Below the pieces are notes generated by a model, which did no database searches, was not told the DNA's origin, and saw nothing but the letters and a program-made list of their open reading frames with translations. Positions 12,431 to 25,958 of a stretch of DNA of 64,000 nucleotides are shown here, in pieces. Origin of the DNA: Candidula unifasciata (taxonomy: Eukaryota; Mollusca; Gastropoda; Stylommatophora; Geomitridae); contig CAJHNH020003168.1 of the NCBI GenBank assembly GCA_905116865.2, forward strand, positions 315,001-379,000, given 5' to 3'. The position numbers and the translations under genes were made by a program. How positions within the stretch are numbered: the first letter of the stretch is position 1; each line of letters opens with the position of its first letter.

Positions 12431-14439
12431 ACTTACAGTGGTTTGTTTGGAGCTGAAAGGGTTAAAATCTATATTAACTGTGATTCTGAAAAGATTGCAT
12501 GATACAGCAATTGAAGAAATCACAAGTTTATGAACGGCATAAACTTAACAGGTCTCTCAAATGCCTGCCCAGCAATCTACCTGCTCAGTCAGTCCTTCTG
12601 TGATTCTTTGATAAATCTGGCAACTTCCATGAATGTTTGAATTTATTTCTTCCACACATGCATAAATATGAGCATACTGGACAGCAAGTGTCTATCCTTC
12701 TTTGGCTGATAACGTGAAGAAAAGTCATATAACTGAACATCTTGTAAAGATGTCAACATTCTTAAAAATGATTTTAAACAGCTTGCCTAACTAGCAACAA
12801 TGAATATGAAAAAGGAAATACAAAATTTGCAGCCCAACAGAAAGGAAAACAAAATCAAAAACACAAACATAAAGCGGACCAAAAACTGTCACTGGTAACC
12901 AACAGAGAGAGTTCAATGCAGGGAAACGAAACCGTATATATCTGTATAAAACCAGCATATCAGACAAAATATATGTACTGTTGCTGCTGAGTGTTTATTT
13001 GTATGTTCATAATCTAAAAATTATAAAAATAGCATGCCAGGTTAATATTACACAGGATGAATATGAAATTGAGACAAGCATACACCGATTGCATTTTTTT
13101 TTTTGGGTGTTTACAACTAAAACTGTATCAATGAGTGATGGTTCCTCTGCTTCTTTACTTTGTCTTTTACCACTTTGAGTGTCGAGGGAGACCTACGGTT
13201 CTGTTTCTTGCCCTTCTGGCCTATTTTTTTTACCATAGACACATTGTGCTGTTATAAAATTTCTCTGATGTTATCTTTCTATATTGTTCTTGGTCTACCT
13301 TGGGCTCTACACCCTTCTCCTCTTTTGGTTTATGCCTGCCTTGTATGGTATGGCACTACAAGACATTCTCTCTCTAAAAAAAAAAAAAAACCACTCCAAA
13401 AAATTTGATTTGTTTTCGTATGTAATTTAGAATTTGTTCTTTTTATTTCTCTTCTGGTCACTGGGAGATGGGTAAAATTAAAGAGGAAATGACCCTTTTC
13501 ATGCAGTAGGTCATCTAGCAAATTATGAAAGATGAGAGTTAAAACAATGTTTTATGTATATTTTTCTCAATGGACCGCTGGAAACTCTTAGGAGAAAAAA
13601 AAAAAGGCCCAGAGCTCAAGAATTCCCAGACAAAACTTTAAAAAAAAATTATGTTAATTTAAAATTTTTTTTAACGTTTATTTACCAATCTTAAAATTTG
13701 AATCAAAATATACCAGGGGGAATAATCAATAAAACACAAAAGCTGCTGAGAGTTAAATGAATACATTCCCTTGGTCTATAAATAATTTTACAGTGGCCCC
13801 ATTGCTTTGCCCCTGTTGAAGGCTGAATGGCCAATTATGACACTGCAATGACTTTAAAAAAAAAATCCTAACACCCCAAGTGCTATTTGTTAGTAAAATA
13901 AAATCATATTCAGTCTTCTCAATCAAATATAATCACATCCATCTCCCCTCAACATTGTGCAAGGCACACAACAACAAAAAAAACAGTTTAACAATTTGAC
14001 CGCTAGTTAATGGCAGTGGTTCTGAACAATACAACTTGCTAGACCTGTCTGTGACTGGCGAATTCAGCACAGCTGGTTTAACGGCATTGGGGGGATATGT
14101 AACAGATAGTGAAGTTAAATTCACAGGATCTCAGTGTGAAAGCTTCAAAACTGCATGATCTAAATGCGGTCTCTGTGGCAAAGCCTTTGGCTTAATTCCC
14201 TGAAGACTTCAACATGGGAAGGGGTTGTTGTTGCTGGAGCTTTTGTTTGTTTTTTATGGTCTCCCGGACAACCGGCAACTATGTGGCAAAAGGCCAAGCC
14301 AGATAGGATAAAACCCAATGCAATAAAACAAATCCTCTCATCTCCAAACAGCTTTTTTTTAAAAATAACATTTGTATTCTATTCTAAAGCAGTGGTTCTG
14401 AATTAGCTAAGACATGTGTACCCTTCTTATTATTTGTTA

Positions 14440-14610
14440 CTAATTAGGGGTGTTTCCTTTGAAGTCAGAGTACGTCTGCCTGACAGGCGAGGAAACAAAA
14501 GTCTGCCTACAACTGAGCCAGATTTCTAAAACAGATGTGCATGTAAAACTCAAGTTGTGGAAACAAGACCAAAGTCCAGAGTTGGACAAACAACCAGTGA
14601 GTGGTAAGAA
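14440..14610 (+). repeat. R1 repeat copy, 5'-truncated
   Basis: Contains TCTGCCTGACAGGCGAGGAA, CAGATGTGCATGTAAAACTC and CCAGAGTTGGACAAACAACC. A related subfamily fragment follows at 14755-14900 and another copy is at 63110-63260, both with GTGCAGATATTG and CTGTAAAC motifs. Confidence 0.65.
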
Positions 14611-15812
14611 GAATTAGAAGAAGCATTCTAAAGCTGAGACTGTTGTTATTGTTGTTGTGATTGTTGTAAATGATATAATGACCCTTTAAAATTGTTCCGC
14701 AGACCCCTAGAATACCAAATAGGAAACATTGTTCCATGGCATGAAATAATCCGGCTCCTGGTGTGGTTTCCGTGACACCATTTTGAAGGAAAAAATAAAT
14801 CCACTGTCCCTTAACAAGCATGTCTTAAAAGGCATTAATTAAGGGTCTGATCAATGGTGCAGATATTGCAGCCTAGTTGTAAACTACAGAGCGCCAAATT
14901 ATTTTTTAAGGGCGAAGGAAGGAGAAGAAGATGGACAAAAAGAAAGAACTCAGTTTGACTTTTTCTTTCTTTTGTCCAATTGCTTATGCCGTAAAGTATC
15001 ATTGATAGAAGTTAGATGTAGTTACCTGTCGTTTGCTAGTTTTGTAGCTTGTGTTAATGTTATATTGCGTTTCTGTAGTGTCTCTTTTACTTCCTTCGCT
15101 CCTCTTTTTCTGTGTCTACCTCTTGACCTGAAGCCTGCTGTGCTCACATAGTAAGCTCCAGCTGCTAGCTGATTTGTTTCATTCTGACCAAACCATTTGA
15201 TTCTTTGATGTTCTGTGAAATCATTTTACCAAAACTAGTACCTACTTTGTACACACCTAAAAATACATTTACTCATCTTAAAACATTATGACTAAACAAA
15301 CTCGACAAAAGCAATAAATAGGCAGCGAATGATATAATGACAAATAGTGGCTGTGGTTAAAAACAGCAATGTCAGCGGACAATCTGACTGATATGGCATT
15401 GATGACAAAGATGGTTACGACAAATGACAATATGATCATGATAAATATTTTCACATGTTACACATTTGTTAACTTCAAGAAGGCTGAACAACAGCAATGA
15501 TAAATGCTTCATCTTTCTATACAGTTAAAAAAATAAATTTATTTTAAAAGCAAATCCTTGTGAAGGCAATACAGGTTCCATTGTGTGGTTTGAATCTCAA
15601 TATCGTGAATGAATTAGATGACCTTTTGTAATGCCCAAACAAGCAATTTTCACTGATGTTTAAGTGACACACAAGGACTTATATCCCAAGTACTGTAAAA
15701 TCTCGACTATAATGTTCACATTATACAGGCTCAAGTCATCATACCTGAAAGTAACATTGGATAATAAAAGTACAGGGCATTTCAGAATGATCTGAACAAT
15801 AAAAACATTTTC

Positions 15813-16189
15813 GGCTATCCTCCGAATAATGGTCGGTAAAGATGGCGGCCGCAAAATATCCTTTCGAGCCACGTGACCTAATTTGTGGTTCTCCTGCGAC
15901 TACCGCCGCGAGTCCCCCACGCGGCGTGGATTAGTGCTAAATTAGATGGCTAGGACTCACGAGCAAAGCTTCAGGAGATGCGGAAGCTGCTGCTCGTGGG
16001 TCCTAGCCATCTAGTTTAGCCCCAATCCATGCGGTGTGAGCGGCGTGGGGGACTCCTGGCGGTAGTCGCCGGAAAACCACCGGAGAACCGTAAATTAAGT
16101 CGCCGGAAGTGCGCAATTGACACGTGACTGAGGCTCGAAGGGATATTTTGCGGCTGCCACCTTTGCCGACCGTTATTCAGAGGATAGCC
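15813..16189. mobile_element. Foldback MITE M2, copy 1
   Basis: 377 bp that is almost one long inverted repeat: ends GGCTATCCTCCGAATAATGG and CGTTATTCAGAGGATAGCC; inner arms GATGGCTAGGACTCACGAG and CTCGTGGGTCCTAGCCATC around a central loop near 15985. Perfect 8-bp target duplication ACATTTTC at 15805-15812 and 16190-16197. GC-rich relative to its surroundings. No frame of note. Confidence 0.93.
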
Positions 16190-17164
16190 ACATTTTCCAT
16201 GAGGAATAAAATGTCACCACCGATAAAATATCCTAAGAATAATATTATAACACATCCTCAAAATTGACACAGAACACGCTCCATGTCCCAACTAATGCAA
16301 TATAACTAACTTCTTTAGCAAGAAACTTTCACATCAATGGATAGCACTTTGAAGTAATAACCTTGGCCAGCAAGGTCACTAAACCTCACACCCTGTGACT
16401 TCTATGGAGATATGCGTAAGATGCTATAGCCACTTGCACCAAGATGTGCAACAACTGCAAGATCACATTACCACTGCAGTGCAAACTATTGTTGAGAACA
16501 TGTTGCAATTCATCTGGTAGAAACTTAGATTACTGTGTCGACATTTGAAGAGTAACAAAGGGCGCTCACCATGAATATTACTGAGTTAACTTTGTGATAA
16601 CTATTGGCAACTGAATTTGGACAGCTACATTAAAATTAAATGTGTGTGAAACTGCATCCTATTCCAAAAATTTATAAAGTATAAAGAACTGAAATGGTTA
16701 AAATCATTTTACCTTTGTAGTAACCATCTCAAATGAACCAAATCAACTTGGAAAGCTACAATGTATGTGTGTGACACTGCATCTTATTTTAAAACTTCAT
16801 AAAGAAAATATAAAGTGCTAAAATTGTTCAAATCAATTTGAAACAACCCATATACAATACACAGCCTTGAGTTTTGTTGTTGTTAATGTGCATCATTTAG
16901 TGGTCTAGGAGCTAACTTGTTGAAGCATGAAGAGAACTATGAAATATTCAGTTAATTCTAGGATTTAAAGTTAAAATGGCAACAGCAAATTTGAACCATA
17001 AAATGATGGTTAGGTTTTGGCTGAAGCATATATTACAGGTTAAAAAAGCGTTTTACTTACTTAATAAACACTATAATCATATACAATGGATGCTTATGTT
17101 CATTTTAGAGATGGAATTTAAATTATGCCTGAACATTTTTTTACTTTTCAATTTTAAAAACTGT

Positions 17165-17600
17165 GTACTGTTTGAAGGAAGAAAATAGGGGCTTTTGAGC
17201 TGAAATTCTACAGAAAGATTCTTAGAATTCTGTGGAACCCCGTCCCCCCTCCCTCCCCCACGCGCACACACAAAAGAAATTCTGACACCCTCAAAGATCT
17301 AAACAGTAAGGAAAATTGACTCATAAGCAGCACCTGGTCAGAGAAACTGAAATACTTGGGGCATATTAAATGCAATGATGGACTGGAAAGAACAGTAGCA
17401 GAGGGCGCTGTACCAGGTAAGTAGGCATGAGCAGATGGGCCCAGGACACTAGAGACATCTTAGGTAGATTGGCTAGGAGAGTGCATTAGGCAAGAGAGCT
17501 GGTGAGGGTACCTAGTTTCTGTCAGGATTGCTGTGATGGGAGCAAAGTTCTGGAAAGGATCTGTTATTTACATGATGGTGAAGACTGCTTGACTAAGTCT
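17165..17600 (+). pseudogene. LINE 3' fragment downstream of chimaerin
   Basis: Begins AAATAGGGGCTTTTGAGCTG, the same sequence as 38885 onward in the LINE at 38773-39259, and ends AAGGATCTGTTATTTACATG. The corresponding protein is the ORF2 C terminus (GAFELKxYRKIL). No intact frame. Confidence 0.75.
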
Positions 17601-17831
17601 CAAAACAGACCTGTTAAAAATATTTCATGTGCAACTTTTAATTAAAAGGTAAATTAAAAGAGAAGATTGGACGTCTAAAAAAATGTGTGCACTATATTCG
17701 AGACTCTACAGTATGTTAAATACTGATGAACGGCAAGTGGCCTAGATAAAAGTGTAGCAGACACAATTATCTCATTAACTTGGATTAGACGCAATGTTTG
17801 CGAACCATGTAACTAACTGTATCCAATCAAA

Positions 17832-18009
17832 TCACTTTCCAAACAATTTGGTATGATTAGCTATAATCAGCTCCATGACTCGCTGTTCAAACTTCGCTGA
17901 CACGAGACCGGCCATGGGATCTGGATCGTCTGAGCGCATCAGAGTTGGGGCGAAGACGATGGCCAGGTTTTCTGCGGGCATCATGTTTTTGGCCTTGTGA
18001 TCAACAACT
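17832..18009 (-). CDS. CHN: Chimaerin exon 12, RhoGAP C terminus and stop
   Basis: Residues 504-562 and TGA. It encodes [18 protein letters not shown], matching NAENLGIVFGPTLMRSPE including the conserved Asn, and ends in [15 protein letters not shown]. The acceptor ttccacag is the degenerate end unit of the 39-bp satellite at 18011-19045. I see no AATAAA on the minus strand in the about 230 bases between the stop and the LINE fragment at 17165-17600, so the 3'UTR end is unknown. Confidence 0.95.
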
Positions 18010-21000
18010 CTGTGGAACAATCAGGCAGGTATCATAATTCAGTGGATACAGACAATGAAACAGGCAGGTATCATAATTCAGTAGACACAGACAATGAAAC
18101 AGGCAGGTATCATAATTCAGTGGATACAGACAATGAAACATGCAGGTTCAATAATTCAGTAGATAAAGACAATGAAACAGGTGTGTTCAATAATTCAGTG
18201 GATAAAACCAATGAAAAAGGTGTGTTCAATAATTCAGTGGATACAGACAATGAAACATGCAGGTTCAATAATTCAGTAGATAAAGACAATGAAACAGGTG
18301 TGTTCAATAATTCAGTGGATAAAAACAATGAAAAAGGTGTGTTCAATAATTCAGTGGATACAGACAATGAAACAGGTGTGTTCAATAATTCAGTGGATAA
18401 AAACAATGAAAAAGGTGTGTTCAATAATTCAGTGGATACAGACAATGAAACAGGCAGGTTCAATAATTCAGTGAATACAAACAATGAAACAGGCAGGTTC
18501 AATAATTCAGTGGATACAAACAATGAAACAGGCAGGTTCAATAATTCAGTGAATACAAACAATGAAACAGGCAGGTTCAATAATTAAGTAGACACAGACA
18601 ATGAAACAAGCAGGTTCAATAATTCAGTAGACACAGACAATGAAACAAGCAGGTTCAATAATTCAGTAGACACAGACAATTAAACAGGCAGGTTCAATAA
18701 TTCAGTAGACACAGACAATGAAACAAGCAGGTTCAATAATTCAGTAGACACAGACAATTAAACAGGCAGGTTCAATAATTCAGTAGACACAGACAATTAA
18801 ACAGGCAGGTTCAATAATTCAGTAGACACAGACAATGAAACAGGCAGGTTCAATAATTCAGTGGATACAGACAATGAAACAGGCAGGTTCAATAATTCAG
18901 TGGATACAGACAATGAAACAGGCAGGTTCAATAATTCAGTGGATACAGACAATGAAACAGGCAGGTTCAATAATTCAGTGGATACAGACAATGAAACAGG
19001 CAGGTTCAATAATTCAGTGGATACAGACAATGAAACAGGCAAGACTACAAGAACTTCATGTCAAAAGAGGTGCTACTAGACATGAACAGTATACAGGCAG
19101 CCAACGATGAATAGTAAGCTAACACAGAACTACTGCTGTCAGTCGCGAAACACTAAGGGAGATAATGAAGATAGGATCCGAGCCCTTGTCCGATAATGAT
19201 CTAAAAAAAAAAAAAACTAAAAACTTGTTCCCACTTTAGTTACAAACAGCCAGTGTGCTTGCGGTCTTCATCTGTCCAGGGAGGCTGCGTGGTCTCGAGG
19301 CATGGTGTCCACATCGACTGCTAGAGGTTCCGGGTTCAATCGCTGGTAAGGGCTGGTGCCATTTCAATGGTTTGAGATGAATTCTGTCCGTATTCCCTTC
19401 TTCTTTCTTTCTTTTGTCAAAATCTGCTTGTGCCGCTGGGCGTCGCAGTCTATCAGATGATCTGCAACCGAGCCAGGGCGCGCTCAGTCGCTTCATATGC
19501 CGTGATGTTATGAAGTCTCAAGTTGTCCGTGACTCCTTTAATCCATCTTCTTCTTGGTCTTCCCCTGCCTCTTGGTGTTTCGATTTTCATGTTGTATACT
19601 CTTGAATCTGGCATCGTTGGTTCCATTCTCATTAGGTGACCAAACCATTTCATTCTTTGCTTCTCAATAAATTTAACGATGGGTATGGTTCCAATAGTTC
19701 TTTGGATTCATGTATTCCCTTAGTTGTGGATTTTAGCGTGTACGATAGACATGTCTAATGAAGACACCTTTTTTAGGGGTGCCTAGTTAGTCATGTTCTT
19801 AGTACATTTGTTTCCAAAGAGAGGGGCACATGCCATTTGGAGGTGACAGGTTCAATTTCCGGCACTGTAACTATAGTTTTCAAATTTTATGTTGTCTTGT
19901 GTGTCCTTCTATCTTTCAACTTCTTTCAATGAGCTTCGATCAAGACATTGTCTGTTTGTTTGTTATACATACATAATATTTCTACAGGCTCAAGGTTCCC
20001 CCTGTTTATTTAATGAATGAAACATTTTGTTTACAGTGATTTTATGTCTGAATCATAAACTTACCTGCCGAGGTGAGCACACATAAACTTAAAAGTGTGA
20101 AAATGTGCTGGAGGGAGAGAACTGAGCGGTTCTTTCATCATTGCCACCTGCTCATCTACGGAAAGATCACCTCTCTCTGTAAAAGCAGAAACAACTCAAT
20201 ACTTCAGAATTTCAATAATGTTTCATTGAGCAGAAGTAGAAGAAGAATTCCACACAGACATGTGCTTAAGTATTTACCAGATAGGACTGAATTTATTGCA
20301 CCCGGTTATATCTCACATGGCTTGTTCTATCTCCATTAATGGCCAGCCACCTGCCAAGTTCTTTTCACACCATCTGCCAAGAGCACAACACAAAGCATGC
20401 AATGCTGTAGTTCCAGCAAAAGCTCCTTATCTCTGGAGCCGAAGGGAGTAGAACTCATATTGACTTCGACACCTGAAGTAATAGAAGAGGAAGTAAACGA
20501 TCTTGCCCTAAGAAAGCCATTTTCCCTACTTTTATGGGTTTTCAAGGTTCATAGCCAAATTTACCAATTAATTTCAAGGCTTTTCAATGACCTTTTCAAG
20601 GTATTCTTAGTTTATTTCAAGGTTGTCTCGGAGTAATACTGAAACAAGGTATTTTTTGCATTGTTCAAGGATGTACCGAGCACACAAGGTACTTTATTCA
20701 TGCACATATATGTGGGTATACCAGCACAGATATAGTGTTTTTACATTTTTTGTAGACTTGGTTGTAGAGGGGAGCAAATTAAAATCAAGTCTGTTCTGGG
20801 GGGGGGTATCTGGGGGGGGCGGGGGGGGGGGTCATAGAGAGGGAAAGAAAGACGATGCTGAAGTAGATTGGGAAAGACAGTGTAAAGATGGACAGATGAA
20901 GATAGAGGAAAGAAGGAGAAGAGAGACAGGGGGAAGGAGGAAAAAAGATAACAAAGAAAGGCATGGAGACATGATGAGGGAGAGCCAAAAATTACCTTAA

Positions 21001-24000
21001 GCTCATGATAGTGACATGACTTGCCAGGGTTACTTCAATTTTATTATATTTGTTTTTCAGTGGAATTTATTCAGTTTTTATGCTTCACTAAATGCTGATG
21101 TAATTCTGTAGTAACACCCGAAATATGCCCAGCGAAAAATGTTGTATTGTTTGTATCCATATTATTTAAATTATGGTTAATGTGTCATCTGGACTCCCCG
21201 TGTGGGTTCCGGGTCCCTATTATAGGGAAAACAAGAATAGACCCACTGCCTACCCAAAATCATGTTGTAAGAGTTGACTAATTAGAAGCTTCCTTCAAAG
21301 TCGGAGTGCATCTGTCTGAGAGGCAAGGAACCAGCAGTCTGCATACACACGAGTCAGATCTGTAAAACGGATGCACACACAACACTCAGGTTCTGGAACA
21401 GGACTGTAGTCCAGAAGTGGATGAACAACCAGAACTTTCAGTTGGTGAACGCGAGGAAGAAGAAGGGTCATCTGGACAATGTTGATAAGCCGTCTAGTTC
21501 AGAAAGAGTAAAAGCTGCCGTAAATATATCTGAACTAATGGTAAAGTAAAGTTGAACGTACTGACAATCTCGATGAGTTTTTTGTATACTTCACAAGTGA
21601 TCAGCGGAATCGGCAACAGGCGGAAGTACAACTTCAGGGCACTGCATATTGTGTTAATGTCCTCGTACTTGTTGGCACTGATGTCGGCATTCTCCACATC
21701 TGGAACAAATATAAAGCGAAGAATCTATTCAGCGTTTAACACTTCGGCAACAAAGTTGTTTTCATCATTCTCCACAGATGAAACAAAGATAAAGGGAATA
21801 ATCTATTTAGCATTATTCATATCTGGAACAAAAATAAAGCTAAGAAAAATAGTCAGTATTTTCTACATCTGAATAAAGATAAAGGAAAGGACAATATTCA
21901 GTATTCTCCACATCTGGAATAAAGATAAAGGAAAGGACAATATTCAGTATTCTCCACATCTGGAACAAGTCACAAGTTACCATTTACTTGAAAAACATAA
22001 ATCACAAATGAAAATTTATATGACATACAACCATCACAAGTGAATATTTACTTGACATGCACACACAAGTGAACATTTACTTGACACGTGCACACACATC
22101 ACAAGTGAACATTTACTTGACACATGCACACACATCACAAGTGAACATTTACTTGACACATGCACACACATCACAAGTGAATATTTACTTGACACATGCA
22201 CACACATCACAAGTGAATATTTACTTGACACATGCACACACACATCACAAGTAAATATTTACATGACACACACATCACAAAGTGAATATTTACATGACAT
22301 ACACACACACATCACAAGTGAATATTTACATGACAGGCACACAAACATCACAAGTGAATATTTACATGACATGCATACACACATCACAAGTGAATATTTA
22401 CATGGCATGCACACACACACATCACAATCGAATATTCACATGACACACATTTCAAACAACTAAACACTGACTGAAGATACCAACAACACACAAAACGATA
22501 ACGTCTGAACAGTAAAGTGATGTGCTCCCTGACTATAACCAAATATCAACACTCATCAACATGGTGGGTCATACCTTTGTCAAATGCCATACGGACAGCT
22601 TCGATGTCATCATGAAAACCTGCTAGTCTGTAAATGCCAGCCATATCAATTCCTGTCACGTGGTATAAGAGTGTGCACAGATTACCAAAAAAAATCCTGC
22701 CATATGAAAAAAGACTGTGACAAACTACATAAACCTCTACTGTTCCCTTCACCGCTAATGTTTTGCGGAAAAAGAATGCGAACATTATAGAAAGATCTAC
22801 TATTTCTTTCACTTTCAATGTTGTGACAGGGAATACAAATGCTTTAACTTACAAACATATGATTCCTTTCTCGAAAGCCGCAGGAGTTTGGAAGCTAGAC
22901 CTGGCCGGCGGATCTGTAGGTCATCGGTTTGGGCCCTGACCAAGCTGGACTTTTTTTTTCAAAAGTGACCTTGTTTCTCAGGTCCACTAAACCTGGAGTG
23001 GGTACCAGATGCAGTCCTGGGAAGTAAAGAGGGCTGGCGTGATGCTGAGCACATCCCCCCACCCATTGCCGACTAGTCTATACAGTGTCGGTCCAACCCT
23101 ATATGCCCAACACACCTTGAGGCGTGTAAAGTGGCTTTACTTATTCCTCATTTCACCTCCAATACGGTCACATGAAACATAAGTGATAAACTACTGAAAC
23201 TTCTAATATTCTTTTGACTTTCACTCCTGTCATGTGAAATAGCAGTGTAAAAAACAACAGATACATCTATAGTTCCTTTCAAGTGACAAATTACAGAAAC
23301 ATCTACTATTCCTTTCCCCTCCAGTCCTGTGTTATGTGGAATATGAGTGTGATAAATTACAGAAACATCTACTATTCCTTCCCCCTCCAGTCCTGTGTTA
23401 TGTGGAATATGAGTGTGATAAATTACAGAAACATCTACTTTTCCTTCCCCCTCCAGTCCTGTGTTATGTGGAATATCAGTGTGATAAATTACAGAAACAT
23501 CTACTATTCCTTCCCCCTCCAGTCCTGTGTTATGTGGAATATGAGTGTGACAAATTACAGAAACATCTACTATTCCTTCCCCCTCCAGTCCTGTGTTATG
23601 TGGAATAGAGCGGTATAAATTACGAAGATCTAGTACTCCTAAAATCCCCAATCCTGTCATGTGAGGTTGTTACGTCTGTTCTTGCAGTCTGGTCATGTCT
23701 GCAGATTAACCGCCATCACTTGCATACAGCACATGTCTGACTTTTCAAAGAGCAATTAACAAGTTAGCCTGTGTCCACTGCTCATTAGCCTTAGCAGCAG
23801 ACTGATCAGATGTTCATTTCCTCGTGTACCTGCATACCCTTGCATAGAAATAGAACCAATCTTTGTCACTGTGACCACCTAAGAAACTAATCACTATCTT
23901 TCAGCCAATCCCAATCCTGCTGAGCATAGTCACTGATAAAACAATAAGTATAACCTTGAAGGTTTTTTTCATCAACACAATATGCACTTGTTATTAACAT

Positions 24001-25911
24001 GTTATTTCTCTGAGACAATATAAATGAACCTTTAGGTTCTTATTCTTTGACATAATATGGATCAACTCTAAGTTCTACTTCTTTGACACAATAAAGACTA
24101 ACTTCTAAATTTAATTTCTTTGACATGATATGAACTATCGTTATAGTTCTATTTCTATTATGTGTATGTACTAACCTTCAAGATCTGTTTCCTCTACACA
24201 AGATGGACTATTGTCAATTTCTCTATTTCTCCGACACAATACGGGATAACCTCCAAGTTCTATTTCTCTGAGACAATTTGGACTTACCTCTAGGTTCTAC
24301 TTCTCTGGCACATTACTAACTAACCTCTAAATTCTACTTCTCTGACACAATATAGACAAACCTCCAGACACACAATACAAACCTCTAATTATATTTCTCT
24401 GACACAATATGGACTAACCTTTTATATTTGTTAGAAACAAAATGTATTAACCTTTAAGCTCTATTTCTTCTACATAAGATGGACTATTGTCAATGTTTTA
24501 TTTCTACAACACAATATGGACTAATTTCCAAGTTCTATTTCTATGACACCATATGGACTAACCTCTAAGTTCTATTTCCTTCACACACTTCTCAACAACT
24601 ATAGGAATCAGGGATTTCTGAGCTTTGACCACAGTTGTCAGGTCTGCTCCAAAAATGCGCTTTATATATTTCATATCTGGTGCGCAGTCATTAGGAAGTT
24701 TCTCACTGCATTTCTTGTGCGCTTCAATACCACAATCTAAATGTAGAAAATGTAAATTAATATCCGCAACATAGAATTTATGAAAACATAACCCCCAGTC
24801 AAACGCAAAATATTTTTTGGGTAAGGCACATTCAGGAACAGACTAAATTATGTTAATATTATGTTTTTAAACAGACTTCTTTTTAGCAGTTATCAGTTGT
24901 AAACTCCAGCTGAAAGTCCTGGTTGTTCATCCACTTCTGGACTTTGGTCCCATTCCAAAACTTGAGTTTTGCATGCTCATCATTTTACAGATCAGCATCT
25001 GTGTGGAGACTATTGGTTCCTCGTATCTCAGACACAACAGATGTACTCCAATTTTGAAGGATACAAACATAAAAAAATTATATTGGAAAAAAAAAAAAGC
25101 AATTATACTTGTTTCAGGGTTCATAGCCAAATTTACCAACCAATTTCAAGGCTTTTCAGGGTCTTTTTCAAGGTCTCCTTAGTTTTTTTCAAGGTTATCT
25201 CGGTGTAATACTGAAACAAGATTTTTGCCTTGTTCAAGGGTGTACCCAATGTACTTCATTCGTGCCACATATGTTGGTATACCAGCACATATATCATCAT
25301 CATCATGTAGCATTTCCTTTGTCCTGAAATAAAAAACGGTCTTTCACCAGCTCTCCCGTCTCATGTACTTTTTTATACTCAAGGAGTCACTTATAGGGGG
25401 AGAGAAAGAGAGTCATGCAGAGAGGGAGGAAGACACATGCTGAGGAAGGCTGGGAGAGACAGTGTAAAGATGGACAGATGAAGGTAGAGGAAAGAAGGAA
25501 AAGAAGTCTGGGGAAGGAGGAAAAAACGAGAGGGAGGGATGGAGACATGATGAGGAAAATTGGGGAAGGGACAGCGAAAGACAGAGAGGGAGACAAATAC
25601 AGAAAGAGGGAATGCAGATACAGAGATGGGCAGATGAAGAGAGAAGGAAGAAGGGAACAAAACCGAGACATGGAAGGAGGAAAATATGACAAAGAAAGTT
25701 GAAGGAGGGGAGACAGAGGGAGAGAGAACGGACAGGGAGAGAAGCAGATGCAATCATAGAGAATTGTAGACATAAAGGAGAGAGAGACAAAGGGACAGCA
25801 TAGAGAGGCAAGCAGACAGAGGGAGAGAACCAAAGAAAGAGAAAAAAGGCAGAGCAGGAGAATGGGAGGGAGGTATACAAGTGATGAAGGGGGGCAAACA
25901 AACATAAAGCA

Positions 25912-25958
<47 letters not shown>

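Larger units (their letters stand above)
1..17831. other. Repeat-filled region downstream of chimaerin; no gene seen
   Basis: Apart from the individually listed repeats and transposon fragments, I see only unique-looking AT-rich sequence without conserved coding potential (for example 1200-2150, 2720-3530, 5050-6300, 7500-8440, 12430-14430, 14880-15800 and 16200-17160). Proteins from the open frames there match nothing I recognise. Confidence 0.6.

Noticed and set aside
18110..18587. Long open frames on both strands (up to 196 codons)
   Set aside because: Pure 39-bp satellite; a period divisible by three keeps frames open. It lies in a chimaerin intron.
23148..23660. 170-codon minus-strand frame
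   Set aside because: Product of the 66-bp satellite (22 codons per unit).
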